Shown here one piece after another: positions 1 through 12,500 of a DNA stretch of 64,000 nt. Positions within the stretch are counted from its first letter, which is position 1, and each line of letters begins with the position of its first letter. Origin of the DNA: Procambarus clarkii (taxonomy: Eukaryota; Arthropoda; Malacostraca; Decapoda; Cambaridae). Position numbers and translations under genes: made by a program. Under the pieces are notes generated by a model that was not told where the DNA came from, made no database searches, and saw only the letters and a program-made list of their open reading frames with translations. The stretch is taken from the NCBI RefSeq assembly GCF_040958095.1, contig NC_091173.1, forward strand, positions 14,417,482-14,481,481, in the 5' to 3' direction.

Positions 1-2200
1 AAATATCTATGATATACATTAATGTGTTTGTAAGACATCTGTGCCCTACCTTTTTTTGTGCCTTGACTTTGACCCATGAATTTAAAACTTGATACAGTGC
101 TACTGTATGAAACATTTTTGTATTATCCATTTTTTAAATCTATACAATATTAATTCATTACAGATTTATTTCGTAAAGATGAAACTAATCGTTCTGATAT
201 ACAAACATTGACCTTCAACTAATACAGTACTGTACTTGCGTTCGGTACAGTATAAGGCTTCTAATTTCTTAATAGTGTTTGCAATAGACATTTTTGTAGG
301 TTGGGTTACTATTCATTCATTCAGGTTTAATATATCTTAAACAAGCATTCTAAGCTTAACATAAAATTCAAAAGTTAAATGTTCTACATAAATGCACTCT
401 TACTAAAGCCTATAGTTCAAATTCAGTTGCTATCTCTGTTTTATCTAGGATTACTTACATAAAAACATTTTCACTGCTGCACTATGAAGTTTATCAGAAT
501 TTATACTAATAATGTTATGAAAATGAGAGCGCAGTGCAATAGTTGACTAATCAAGGAAAATAATAACTCACAATTTTGGAAACATGCAGAAACGGAGATA
601 CTATATTTCGATCCCAACCCAGGATCCTCTTTAGCAGAGAGCAAGAATGATGCTGATGCTGCTGTTACGGCATCGTCAGGTGTCCTGGAGAGGAGGGATG
701 TTATAAGCAATAGGTAATAACTTTGTCAATCCTCCTTTGTGGTTGTACAGTAATTGACTCTCGCAGTACCCTCATGGGCACTGCGAAAGCAACTTTCAGT
801 GCGTGGTGGAAATTGACTCTAGGGTCCTTTTCGTCATCAAACTACTGTAATGTTATTAATTTGGTAGAAGCTAATTATTTTACTATTTAGTTATTGTTTT
901 TAATGTTTTTTTCATGGTACTCTTTATTTAGAAAGAACTGATGTTTGTATTAAAAAGTAATAAAAAATGAGAAACCTTCTCCCAACTTCAAACATATATA
1001 TATACAGTATATAAATATGTTGCATAGTTATGATTATTGCTTGTACTTAACAATTTGTCTTGGGGAAAACACAGCTTGATTTTTGGCCGCTTGCGCCATA
1101 TGTTCTAATTGAAAATTGAGACAGCTGGAAGGTGTTTTTTCTTACTATGATTGCAGTTTAAAATGCAATATCATCATCTTATTCTTTGGCTGCATTTTGA
1201 CCCTAATTAAGGATATAAAAAAAATGGTGTTGGTCGATCACAGACCCAAATTCCGTGTGCTTTATGTACTCCTATTGAAACATAGATATATATATGTAAT
1301 GGTATGAGATATATGAATGAGATTATATAATTAAGCACCCCTATAACTCTAGCACTTCTTAAACACTGTATAATGATGTCATTTACAATATATGATCAAT
1401 ACAGTGCAATATTTTATTACTAGTACACTATTGAGTGTCGTTCTCGCATACAAAGACCCACGCTCGTTAATCCAGCTGCCCAACCCCCTGTTTATGAATG
1501 AAAAGCGTTTTACACACGACTCACAACTGATGACATCCGAACACTTCCGGAACAAGTGCTTCGTTCATGTCCTCTGTTCGAACCACAATTCTATAAATGC
1601 TTTACCCACGTACTACAAATACAAATAATCGCCAATAGAACCTAAACACCTAACCTATGCCTATATATGCACAATATGCTAATAAATTATAATAATAATT
1701 TATATTTGAGAAAATTCTCATTTTGAATGAAAAGTACAGTATGTTAAAATTTATGAATGTATCTGGGATCGACTGCTGGATGTAATAGACTTGAGTCGAG
1801 GACGGGTTGCATAAAGGTATACAGTATATAAAAAAAACTATCAGGAATAACACTACAAACAAGCCATAAGGACTGATTTCAAGCTAAACCAAAATTGAAA
1901 TCCTCTACTATATATATTAATCCATACCACTTCTTTTAAAGGTTTAATATAGTATTAACAAGGGGCAAAAACTTTATGCTTCTCTAGCCACACTTTACTA
2001 TACAAAAGGAGATACATTTTCACCCATGAAATCACACACCTCTCTTAGCCATACAGTGCCGTATATACTAAGATAGCACTACAGTTCAAAAGTTATTGGA
2101 AGAAATCGTTAGAAATAATGCGGTAACTTTGTGAGAAGCTGCTGGTTTCTTGGTCACGTGGGTGCTACTAAAGATGGTAGACTACAGGTAAATATAGGTA
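1..2200. other. AT-rich noncoding DNA upstream of the gene
   Basis: No coding region can be supported here; the open frames are short and unlike known proteins. The stretch is AT-rich with many TACAGTA/TACTGTA words. About 725-790 on the + strand resembles the RNase H part of the LINE at 44.3 kb (the segment around GTTGACTCTCGAAGTGCCC), so it is probably a small old LINE scrap. Confidence 0.5.
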
Positions 2201-2206
2201 GATACA

Positions 2207-2208
<2 letters not shown>

Positions 2209-2286
<78 letters not shown>

Positions 2287-2299
2287 ATATGTATTTATG

Positions 2300-2396
<97 letters not shown>
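2209..2396. repeat. (TA)n microsatellite
   Basis: An almost pure TA dinucleotide run of about 185 bp, with a few TG and CA substitutions in the middle (2272-2310) and a GCATAT-type edge at the 3' side. The open frames across it (Tyr-Ile repeats on both strands) are artefacts of the dinucleotide. Confidence 0.95.
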
Positions 2397-2397
<1 letters not shown>

Positions 2398-3057
2398 TAT
2401 GCATATGCAATTGACGACCACGAAACATTGATCATTTGTATGCGGAAAATCCACAGAGAAATGGGAAAGGGAGCTGAACGTTTCGGCCGACCAAGGCAGT
2501 TGTCAACACCATACTAAGAGAAATAGACACGAGGGTGGAGGCCACCACTGGATCCTGATCACCCATCCCCTGGGAAAGAATTAACCAGAAACAAGTATAG
2601 ACTAGCTTAGAATGGTCAAAAGGATTAAGCAGTAGGAGAATAGGTATAAAAGATGAAAGAAAAAGCCTCATTGAACACACAGATAATATATGATTATAAT
2701 ATTGTTATGAGACATTGTAATTCTCCCTATCAGAGTTTTTTCTTAAACTGTTGTGCAACATTGTAACTTAAAACTAGGTAAAGTTTATACATACCAGTAT
2801 TAACATTGAGAAAATTTGGACACTGACTGATTAGGGCAGACTAAATTAAATTCCGTTCCACAAAACCATTACAATTGGTAATGCTTTGCACACACATACA
2901 TACAGACATGCAGAAAGATCAATAGATAATGAAAAAACTGAGAATACAATCGGTGAGTGATTTTGAATTTGGCGGCATGGAGTAGTTTGGTGGGTGGCCA
3001 AGGGCGGCGCTGCTGCAAGTAAACAAGAAGACCCAAATTCCAGCAGGGCTTGTCATC

Positions 3058-3096
3058 AGTCATCGCTTATTTACCTCTCCCAGATTCACTCGGCCA
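3058..3096 (+). promoter_or_regulatory. Candidate transcription start and noncoding first exon
   Basis: A TCAGT initiator-like word at 3056-3060 is followed at 3097 by a splice donor of form CCAG|GTATAG. It lies in the only locally GC-rich patch (about 2960-3140) upstream of the first coding exon. It could be the untranslated first exon of AKAP17A. This is inference from position and two short motifs only; no TATA box is seen. Confidence 0.18.
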
Positions 3097-4479
3097 GGTA
3101 TAGCATTGAGGGTCGGCTATTATCTTAGTCAAGGCTGCTTAGGCTCTACGGTCGTCTGATTTAGTATAATTTACGTATATTTGAACACAAACACCAGTCC
3201 CTCCAGATCCTCCAGCACTAAAGTTTTTATTTTTTTTATTTTTATAGTTATAATTCAGAAATTTGATATACTCTTCTGTAGAGAATGTCAGATATATTTG
3301 ATATACTCTTTTGAAGTATATCTGGAGTATATGAACTGGAGAAACCAGATTGACCAGGCAGTGGAGTGGTTGGCTGCCACTTATGACTTAAATACTAACT
3401 AATATGTATTGTGCTTTGGATACCAACCAGGTGAAGGCTGGATGCTGACCTAAAAACAGGTTTCGAGATAAAGATATGTAGACAATCAGTATAGCATCAC
3501 ACAGGTGAAAAGCACGTCATACTCGCTGATATAGTCTGCTGTACTTGTATTTCATGTTATGAGGAATATGCTTGTAAGTAAAGAGAATATCTACACATAA
3601 GGGATATGGTCAGATGTCATATTTTGACATATTTTGACAAGGCTTGTTTTCTAATGTATTGGCATAGTTTAGGGTCATTTGAGTTAGGTTAGGTTGGTAA
3701 GTTTTTGTAGGTTTTAAGATTTATTGATAGACCATATTGGGTACAATGTAACTTTTATACCAATATACAGGCAGATGGGACAGGAGCATCCAATAAGTGT
3801 GCAGACATTAGAAATGTTAGTGATGTCGCATACTGTGTCTTGTGCACACTATAAAACAAACTTTTATTCCTTATTTTCATTAGGAATATTGTTGTTTGGT
3901 TATTGTTGTTGTTATTATTGTTATTATTGTTATTAAGAGCAGTGAGGGGGGCTAACTCCTATGTGCCCTGTCAGTGTGAATTTGGAGAAGACAGTAAGTA
4001 TAGTCCCCTAGTGGAGGAATACAAGTCACCAGGATAGTTAAAGTCACACCTCATAAACGTTGATGTAGTCTTGTAGAGATTTATGAAGCTAAACATGTTT
4101 TGTAGGGCTGCGTAGTGTTTCTTCGTCACGAAGTGCGAGGGGGGGGGGATATGAAGGTTAAGCGGGTTAGTGCGAAGGTAAGTTTTAGCAGAGTAAAAAC
4201 ATGGGCAGTAAAGGTGGAAGTGTACTGTGTTTGCTTCTTACTGTGGGCACCACCAGCAGGTAGGAGAGGCAGTCATCCGATGACAGAGGAGATAGCTTGG
4301 GAGGTATGTATGGCCTATGCATAACCATGCAGGACAAACATTAAATATTTGGGTGTGGTGTTGGATCATGGGCTGTGAAATACATCAGAATGGAGGTTTA
4401 TGCATCAGAATGAAGGCTGGTAACCTTCATGTCTGAAGTAGAGGTTGTAACTCAGACTGTTAAAGAGAAGAACAAGCTT

Positions 4480-4745
4480 TCTTGCGAGGTGGCAGTCTTT
4501 CATTTTCGTCTAGAGGGAGGGTGTCTAGAGAGGTTAATGAATGTACTTTGGCTGCTGCTCAATCTGCAGTTTTGTTCCCTCTGATTCTTACATAAGAGGG
4601 GACCCACTGATGGTGAAGATGCCAACCCGTTTTGTGGTAATGTCTAAGGCACTCCGGATGTTCCTGACAAGTTGCCCAAAACTTTATGGTCTGCAAAAAG
4701 TGACAAGGAGAAGAGCTGTCTTGGAGTCTACAAACATCACCACAT
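4480..4745 (-). mobile_element. LINE remnant, RNase H domain
   Basis: On the minus strand one frame gives an RNase H-like DSKTALL stretch and another gives WVPSYVRIRGNKTAD, which matches the conserved end of RNase H domains in I/Jockey-type non-LTR elements (WVPSHvGIxGNExAD). The two parts are in different frames, so the copy is dead. It lies in upstream noncoding DNA of the AKAP17A gene. Confidence 0.6.
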
Positions 4746-5394
4746 CTCGGGGGCAAGTGACTTGATGTATAAGAGCATAATAAATGGCGCATGGTTTCCC
4801 AGCTAGGCTGGAATGACCAGAGGAGAGTTTCCAATTTTGACAGAAGGAAAGCGAATCAAAGTACAGTATGCCGCAGCTGTAGGTGATTGGAGTGAGAGTG
4901 TATGTGACCCATCTGTATATACTTTTGAAGAATATTGAATATCACACCTGGCATAGTTCTAAGAATAATGTGGAGGTTAAATCTGAGATCTTCGCCTTAG
5001 GTGCCGGGGTTAAAAGTAACCTGGTGTCCACACATATAGTGCCCCCCCCCCACCCCCACCCCTCCCAAGAAGGGAAAGGCGTGACATAGGATATGGCATA
5101 ACTTGCTTAGGAGTGAGTTGCAGTGCTCCTAGTGCCTCATACATTCTTGGAAAGAAGGTAGAGCGTGTTCGTCATGTATGTAAATCTTCAGCAGCATCCC
5201 ACGTTGTACCTCTCTACAGACCAAATAGTAGATGGTTTGTTGGGAGGGAGTTTATCCATGAAAGTATCTTGTAGTTTTCTTGGAGATGTACGTATCAGAG
5301 TGACAGTACTCCTAACTTTGCAGATAGGTAATAGGGAAAGAAGCAAGCACCCCAAGGGCTATATAGATGTGGTTATGTTAGGTTTGTTTAAAGA

Positions 5395-5615
5395 GTAGCA
5401 ATGCTGACCACTTCTGACCACTTGTAGAGTTCATGTAGATCTCTCTGTAAGGCTTTAATATCATTATCATTTCCCACTTTAACATAAATCTTTGTGTCAT
5501 CTGCAAATTTGATGATGTGGTTTGTACTATTCTCATCTATGACATTGATGTACCTGACAAAAAGGGTAGGTCCCAAAATGGACCCCCTATGTTGACAATT
5601 TCTGTGGTGCTGCAC
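5395..5615 (-). mobile_element. LINE remnant, reverse transcriptase palm
   Basis: The minus-strand frame reads GSILGPTLFVRYIN, then KFADDTKIY. These match two reverse transcriptase palm motifs of non-LTR retrotransposons: QGSxLGPLLF and the catalytic F(A)DD box. About 70 residues are recognisable and both ends are lost. It is an isolated fragment. Confidence 0.7.
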
Positions 5616-6404
5616 ATGCATTACTCAGTTCACCCCTATGCCACACAGGCTGGCTTCAAGCCATTGGTTTTAAATGAGGATTGGACACCAAACCTTTACT
5701 ATTTGTACTTATTCAACCAGCAATAATTGGGAACCTGGTTATAAAGCAGTTTGCAAATCATGTTTCAGAGAAAACGAGTATACCTAAATTAAACTGTGTA
5801 AGAACGAATTAAATGTAACAATATCAACATGTTCAACCCAAAAATTGCATTGAAGCATGTTTGCTAGCATTGTGGTATCAGTACTGATGATTACTTTATT
5901 AGATCTGCTCTTGGATACCTTTTTGAACTCTGTTGCTATGAATAAGAAATGGTTTTGGCACTGATTTTAAAACCTAACCTAATATAACTCAACATAATTG
6001 GTATCAGGTTATATGACATCCTTACTACTTCCTCTCCTAACATCTGCTGACTTACCTTGGTCTTCAAGACACGTCCCCTCATGCACTGTATTTTGATGGG
6101 TCGCAGCAGTGCTTTTGGACAATTTGCCCAACTTCTCATTCATTGCCTTCTTATATGCTACATTATTAATTAGATACTATTTTAATAATATAGTATTTTG
6201 AACGGTTAATTTTGAAAATAAATAAAACATAAGTGACATTTCTATTCGCATTCATAACTTTATAGTGCATTCCATTTTTCTTCTTCTGTGATGCTTAAAA
6301 AAAAATTCAAATGTTTCTGGTGTATTTGGGTACAATACAGTTTGTACTTAGTTTCCATCTATGTTCCTTTGTATTGGTCACATATCCTTACCTTATTTTT
6401 GCAG

Positions 6405-6574
6405 ACAAAATGGAAAAATCTCAACAAATGAAGAATGTACAAGACTGTACAGATACAAGTGACTGTGTGGAGCTCTCTCGAACATCAGGCCTGTATCTCA
6501 AGCCAATAGCACGGCTTAGTATCACAGTTACACTACCACAGCTCAAGTCTGGCCAGTCAATCTCCAACTGGGAG
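6405..6574 (+). CDS. AKAP17A: AKAP17A coding exon 1
   Basis: The acceptor TTTTTGCAG ends at 6404 and the start codon is five bases into the exon (6410-6412). The exon encodes 55 residues ending SNWE and stops at donor GAG|GTAAAA in phase 0. The upstream in-frame extension from 6311 is intron, because a consensus acceptor separates it from the family-matching part. Confidence 0.9.
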
Positions 6575-9500
6575 GTAAAACAAATAATAATTCAGGATAT
6601 ATTTATGAAATGTTTGGTAGACTATAATAGAAAGATACTTTTAATTTAAATACAAGCTTTACTTAACTTTAACTAAAGATGCAACATCAGTGTTGTCAAA
6701 TTTAGCATTGGGTAAAAAATATTGTACTGTATTGTAATTACTAAGCCAGATAAAGGTAATAGTAAGGTAGTAATTGACAAGGAAAATTACCTAATACTGT
6801 ATTTTAAATGGCAGGAGTAAATTTATAAGTTAATGATGACCCTTTCTCACACCTTACCTTGATGATCTCAAAGCTCTAAACATTATAAGTTAAACATTAC
6901 ATTTTCATCTTTTTGTTTCTTGATCAATCTATCTAAATACTGCACCTTGTTCTGATTTTATTATACAGTATACTGTATTAGTTATTATTACACTAGAAGT
7001 AATATTGTTATGGTCATTTACAGAAATTATTAATATCTTTTCATGAATTTGTTTCTGGGACTGCCCAGTTAGTAACTTCACAGAACCTATTGCACAGACA
7101 CAACAGGATCAAACCCAATTTGCCAGTAACCTGTGATTACAGTATTTCAGCCCACTGGTTGCAAGGACCAGAATCTTGTCCCTTGTATGGGATGATGGAG
7201 CACATAGGGATCAGAGATTAACACACAACAGGTGAACCACCCCTAAAAACTGAAGGGGAGTTGCAAACACTCCAACTCCCTTTGAGAAAAGTTTTAGAAA
7301 CCTATAAGCGTTAAAGCATGTGGTAGTTCTGGGGATCAACGTCCCTGCAGCCTTCTGGCTGGTTGCCTGGTCAACCAAGCTCTTAGATGTAGGTGCTCAC
7401 AGCTTGATGTATGAATCGCAGCTTAGTTTATCAGGAACCCTTTGGGGGTGTTTTTCAAATTCCCTCTAGCTGCGAGAAATTGGCGAGTTATGTTTAGAGG
7501 GAGAGTGTTGAAAAATCTTGAGCCCTTGATGTTGGTCTAATTGTCTCCCAGCTTCAAACTGAACGGCAGTGCTGTGAGCTGCATGTGCTACCCGTGGTCA
7601 CTGTCTCAATAATGAACCCCCCCCCCCCCCACACTCAGAACATACCTGTAGTTTAGAGTGAGGCACCTCAATTACCAATTTCAGGTTCTGCTGTTTGATC
7701 TTAATTTAGCACCCAAGACTTGTATTGTGTTATCTGATTGTTCTCCAAAGCTACACCTTCACAAGGTTCGAGTTCTAATCTACAGTACTTTGACTAGTGA
7801 TTGGTATGGGCCCCTAGTTAAGTTTCCTGCTTGCAAGCCAGGGATTTGGTTGTGTGTTCTAGCCCACTTTGGCTTCATTGTGAAATTTGGGAAATCCTAG
7901 CTAGTGCCAGTATAGTTCCAGATTTGTTAGAGGTTGGTCTGGAACATCGAGGCGGCGGCCTCCTCTCTTTCATTGCTAGCTGAACTTTATTTTTATGTAA
8001 GTATACAGTAGACTTAATTATAAATGGTCTATTTGTATAGATTTCACATTTATATACACCCTTGGCTTTTCTTATCTTGCTGCTATGTAAAGACTTGTAG
8101 TGAACCCAAATAAATTAAATGGTACATAATATTTCTGTAATACTATGTAGTAATACATATCATTGGGAACACTTGAGATGTAATACTGTGTATAGATCCT
8201 TAAATAAAGTTGACCCCAATATCAAGGGTTGAAATACTGTATTTTTGTATGTGCAAAGAGGGTTTGTAGTATGGTAGCCTGCATATTGTGAGTACATCTT
8301 TGTTGGATTATGTTCTTGCATAATGGGGAAAAATGGAAATAAAGTGTTTTAATTTTCCTCTTAATTTCAGGTAATGGAAAAGCTACGAGTAGCTATTCTT
8401 CCAGAATTATTTTCAGTTATCAAAGTGACTAAGAGCACATTAGAATTCTTAAGGTTTGATGCTGAAATTGAAAATAAGAAGAATCTTCCACAGGTCATTA
8501 GTAAAATTGATCAAAAGGTAAGCATGTACAGTACTAAGCATTTAGTTTTTTATACAAATACATGTGCACAAATATGGGAATATACATACAGTACTCTTTA
8601 ATCATTATCACCCACCATGTCAAATACTAAGAGTAGGTGCTAAAGAGTAAGAAAAAGCTAAATCCAATAAACATTGGTGAAGACACACCGAGAAGAACAT
8701 TACAACACAAGAGTCGAGGAAAGAGATGGACGTTGGTGTGGACATAACGCCACAGTTGCTAATAATTGATAATACAGACATTACCATTCAGTGAACACTA
8801 TTTGCAAGGCCAGCTGGTCACTATCTGGGAACTTATCTGTACTTAGTAGCTTTTTTAATATTCATAAAGTTCTCCTTCGAGAGAGAGAGAATTTTGTCCT
8901 CATTCTGAAACACACCGAACTCCTATTCTCCCTTTTCCACTTTGTTTTCACACACACAAATTTTGAATTCTTCCATGTTTGCTCAGTTCAAGACAAAATT
9001 CAATAATGTTATAAATCTAGTCATGTTTTGTTTGTCATTTTCAATACTGTTATTAATCAGGCAACCATGTTTTGTTTTACATGCTTCCTTCACAGTGTTG
9101 CACAACTGTTCACTACTTTCAGGGCATCAAGTTGAGTGGGTTCTCCGACTTGCTAAAGATTCGAGCTACCGAGGCAAAAGTTCCCTTCCCATCTCGCTAT
9201 GATTGGGACTGTTTCTTCCGAGATGCCAAACACATGAATGAGATGAAGCCTGGTGAAAGACCCGACACTGTTCACTTTCAAGTGAGTAAATGTATTATTT
9301 CATGCGATAACAAGTTTAATAGCATTTATGATTATTCTGGAACTGTTTATATTGTTCACTTTCAAGGTGTTCTATGGCACCTAAAATGTAAAAAAGGCAC
9401 AAATACCATCACATCAGAGAGAGGGAGATAGATATAGATAGATAGATATTCAATACCTGGAACTTTTCAATGTCTTTTCAGGGTATCTATCTAAAATGAT

Positions 9501-12500
9501 CCCATTATCAATATGAATTACATTGTTATAACATTTATTCTTGCAGTGAGTAAATGTTTGCGAATTTTCTTTTCTTTCTATGCCTTTGGCTTTTTAGTTT
9601 GTTTAAAAAATTTGTTTATTGCCATTTGCTCAGTAGTGTTTTATGGTTCTGTTTCTTGTACAAGCTCTGGCATACACCAGTCGATCTTGTTTCATACTCT
9701 AAGACCCATTCAGATGTCAAGTTCAGTAAAGTAAAATATAAAAATAAATATTTTGTATAAAAGAATCTTAAGATTGTGAAATAAAAAGGAAAGACAGATT
9801 CATGTCATCATTTACCCCTAGTATAAATCTGTTTGTCTTGTGTTGACCTGTTGATTTTAGCAGTGAGAGAGACGAGTCAAGGTACATCAAGGTATGTCTC
9901 ATTAAGCATGTTATAAAGTTTAGGTTGTGTGATCATTTAAGTGCAGTGATTTGTACCGTAGAAGCGTATTCAACATTCTCATAAAGACTATAAATATATC
10001 TTGTACAGTACTTGTGTTCACTAAGAACAGGAGAAATAAACCCATTCTCTTTCAATGACTATCTTTTCTCAAGTACAATGACCATAACTATATGCATTAT
10101 TATAATACAGTCTATACTAGTGAATTATAAAGAGTGAAACATAGTGATAATGACTTTCTGTGATTGAAACTCAAAAGATCTAATAATAAAAGCTAATAGT
10201 ATATTTTTTTTAACAGCTACTGTGCACTGCTTAGAAGATGACTTAAGACCATGTAATGTGATGCATGCGCTGTACTAATAATCCTCATTGTTGGTGATTT
10301 CTAGGACCTTCCGTGCCGTTGGTTTGCTCACTACAATGACACAAACATGAACATGCCAAGTCCCTATGTATTAAGCAAAGTAATGGCAACCTATGGAGAA
10401 GTTCGAGTGGTGGACATTCCCATGTGCGATTCGTACCGCAAGAAGATGTCGGCTTCTATCAATGGCATCCATACCTTCAGTTTTGGACAAGATTTGGTGT
10501 TTGAGGCATATGTGCAGTTCAAAGAATATATTGGATTTGCAAAGTGTATGCATGCTTTACAGGGGAAAAAACTGGTATTCATGGACGGTGACAAGGCTTG
10601 GAGTACTAATATCAAGGTGAGATTAATTTTTATTATGTAAGTCAGAGACAGTGGGAGAATGGGACAGTGGACCCATGGGTGAATGCCCATTCTCCCATTG
10701 TTTCTGATGAGCACAACTGTGCTTGAAAGCACTCAGATTAAGTTTTTCTGTTAAAAAGTTGTTATTTTACATTATTAGAGGTTTAAAATATATATACACA
10801 CACATTTTTTCTTTTTATATACGGTATATTTATACTGGTGTGTGTGCATAAATATAAATATAATATATATACTGTAGATAGCCATAGGCTTTTAAAAAAT
10901 TTAATTGCTATCAATTCACCAGGTTGACTTTGATCGTACTAAGCACCTGTCAGAATACTCCATCAAGAAACGCACAGCTGAACGAGAGAAACTGATTGCA
11001 GCAGACCGTGAAAAAGAAGAAAAAGTTCGAAGGAAGAAAGAAATGGAAGAAATGAAAGTTGAGGCTGAAAGGTACTATAACCCAGATCTTTCCCTTTAAA
11101 GTTGCATTAAGTAGCAACTTAATGCAACTCGATGTCAAATGTCAATGACTTAACAGGTGAAAGCCATTGATATTTTATATACAGTCTCTACACATATATA
11201 CATTATCATTACCCCCATTTCCTAATTTGATGGTGTGTGGCAAGACATCAATTTAGAGAAAAAATGGAATAATATTTCATATTTGTACAAAAATAAGGTC
11301 TATTTTTTTTATTTTTTCTCCGTTGGTTTCAAAAATTGCAAAAAGGGGAGGGGAGGGGGGAATTTCTAACATTATGTAAAACTGATGAAAACTTTTTATG
11401 GGCTCTCACATTACTTCTTATTAATCACAACCTCCTTACCATAATTCACAACCATCTTACCAGTCACCAATTTTCTGAAGGTCATTGTTACCTCGGTGTA
11501 AGTCTTTAATAGACCTAGGTCATTACCACTACACCATAGGGCATTACCACTACAGTACACTGTATGTCATTACCACTGCAGCATACATCATTACTCTACC
11601 ACCTGACCATAGTTATTCACTACCCCATAGGTTATTATCACATCGCTATTATATATATATATATATTTTATTCAATCAGTTTAAAAAAGGGGGTGGGGTG
11701 TTGCAATATTGTATTTTCCATAATTCTTTCTGATGGTGCTGTGTTTGAAGGCTGCAGATTCAATATACTCACTTTTAATATTGTTTTCTAATTTGATGAT
11801 AAGCTCAGTACCATATCTTTAAAGTTTGAGGTGTTACTTTTGGTTTGTCTAGAATCTAGATATTTCTCTAGTACTGTATGTATACTTTGTCACAATTACT
11901 ACCAAATATTGTGGACACTCCCACAATGGTAACATTGTTTCTGCTAGATATGCTATTGATAAGTGTGCTGATTATTGACGTTGTTCTGTGCATAACTATT
12001 GAATGGTATTGGCTTTATTAAGGGCATTAGTGATGTTACCTGAGCCATTATTTTGGTTCTGTTGGTGTAACTTTTGTATTGGTTTCATTGCTCGCTTTCT
12101 GCGCTAATCAGATGTATGGAATTTTAAAATTTTGGAGGAAATTGATAATAGACGATGAGTCACAATAACGTGGCTGAAGAAATGATGACCAAAAGATGAG
12201 GAGATGACAATGTTTCAGTCCGTCCTGGACCATTGTCGGGTCAATTGTGACTTGATCTACTTGATAATACTCTAGGACGGACTGAAACGTTGTCATCTCC
12301 TCATCTTCTGGTGTGTGGTTTGGTCATCGAAATGATAACATACTTGTACCTGTCAAGGAATGGCTTGTTGCAACTCCAAAAATGAATTAAGAAATCTATT
12401 GACCCATCTCTCTCTTTTTGGTAATGATGAATAAAGTAATTTTTGTAGGGTTCTCTCTAGAATTTGAACTTAAATACAGTACCACCATCTTTTACATATC

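Larger units (their letters stand above)
2400..6404. other. Noncoding stretch with LINE scraps, probably includes the 5' end of AKAP17A
   Basis: Apart from the separately listed reverse transcriptase and RNase H remnants, nothing here looks coding. Because the first coding exon of AKAP17A begins at a splice acceptor (6404), at least one noncoding first exon must lie upstream, probably within this stretch. The most GC-rich part is about 2960-3140. Confidence 0.4.

Noticed and set aside
6311-6409. Upstream in-frame ATG extending AKAP17A exon 1
   Set aside because: A consensus TTTTTGCAG acceptor at 6396-6404 separates it from the family-matching start at 6410.
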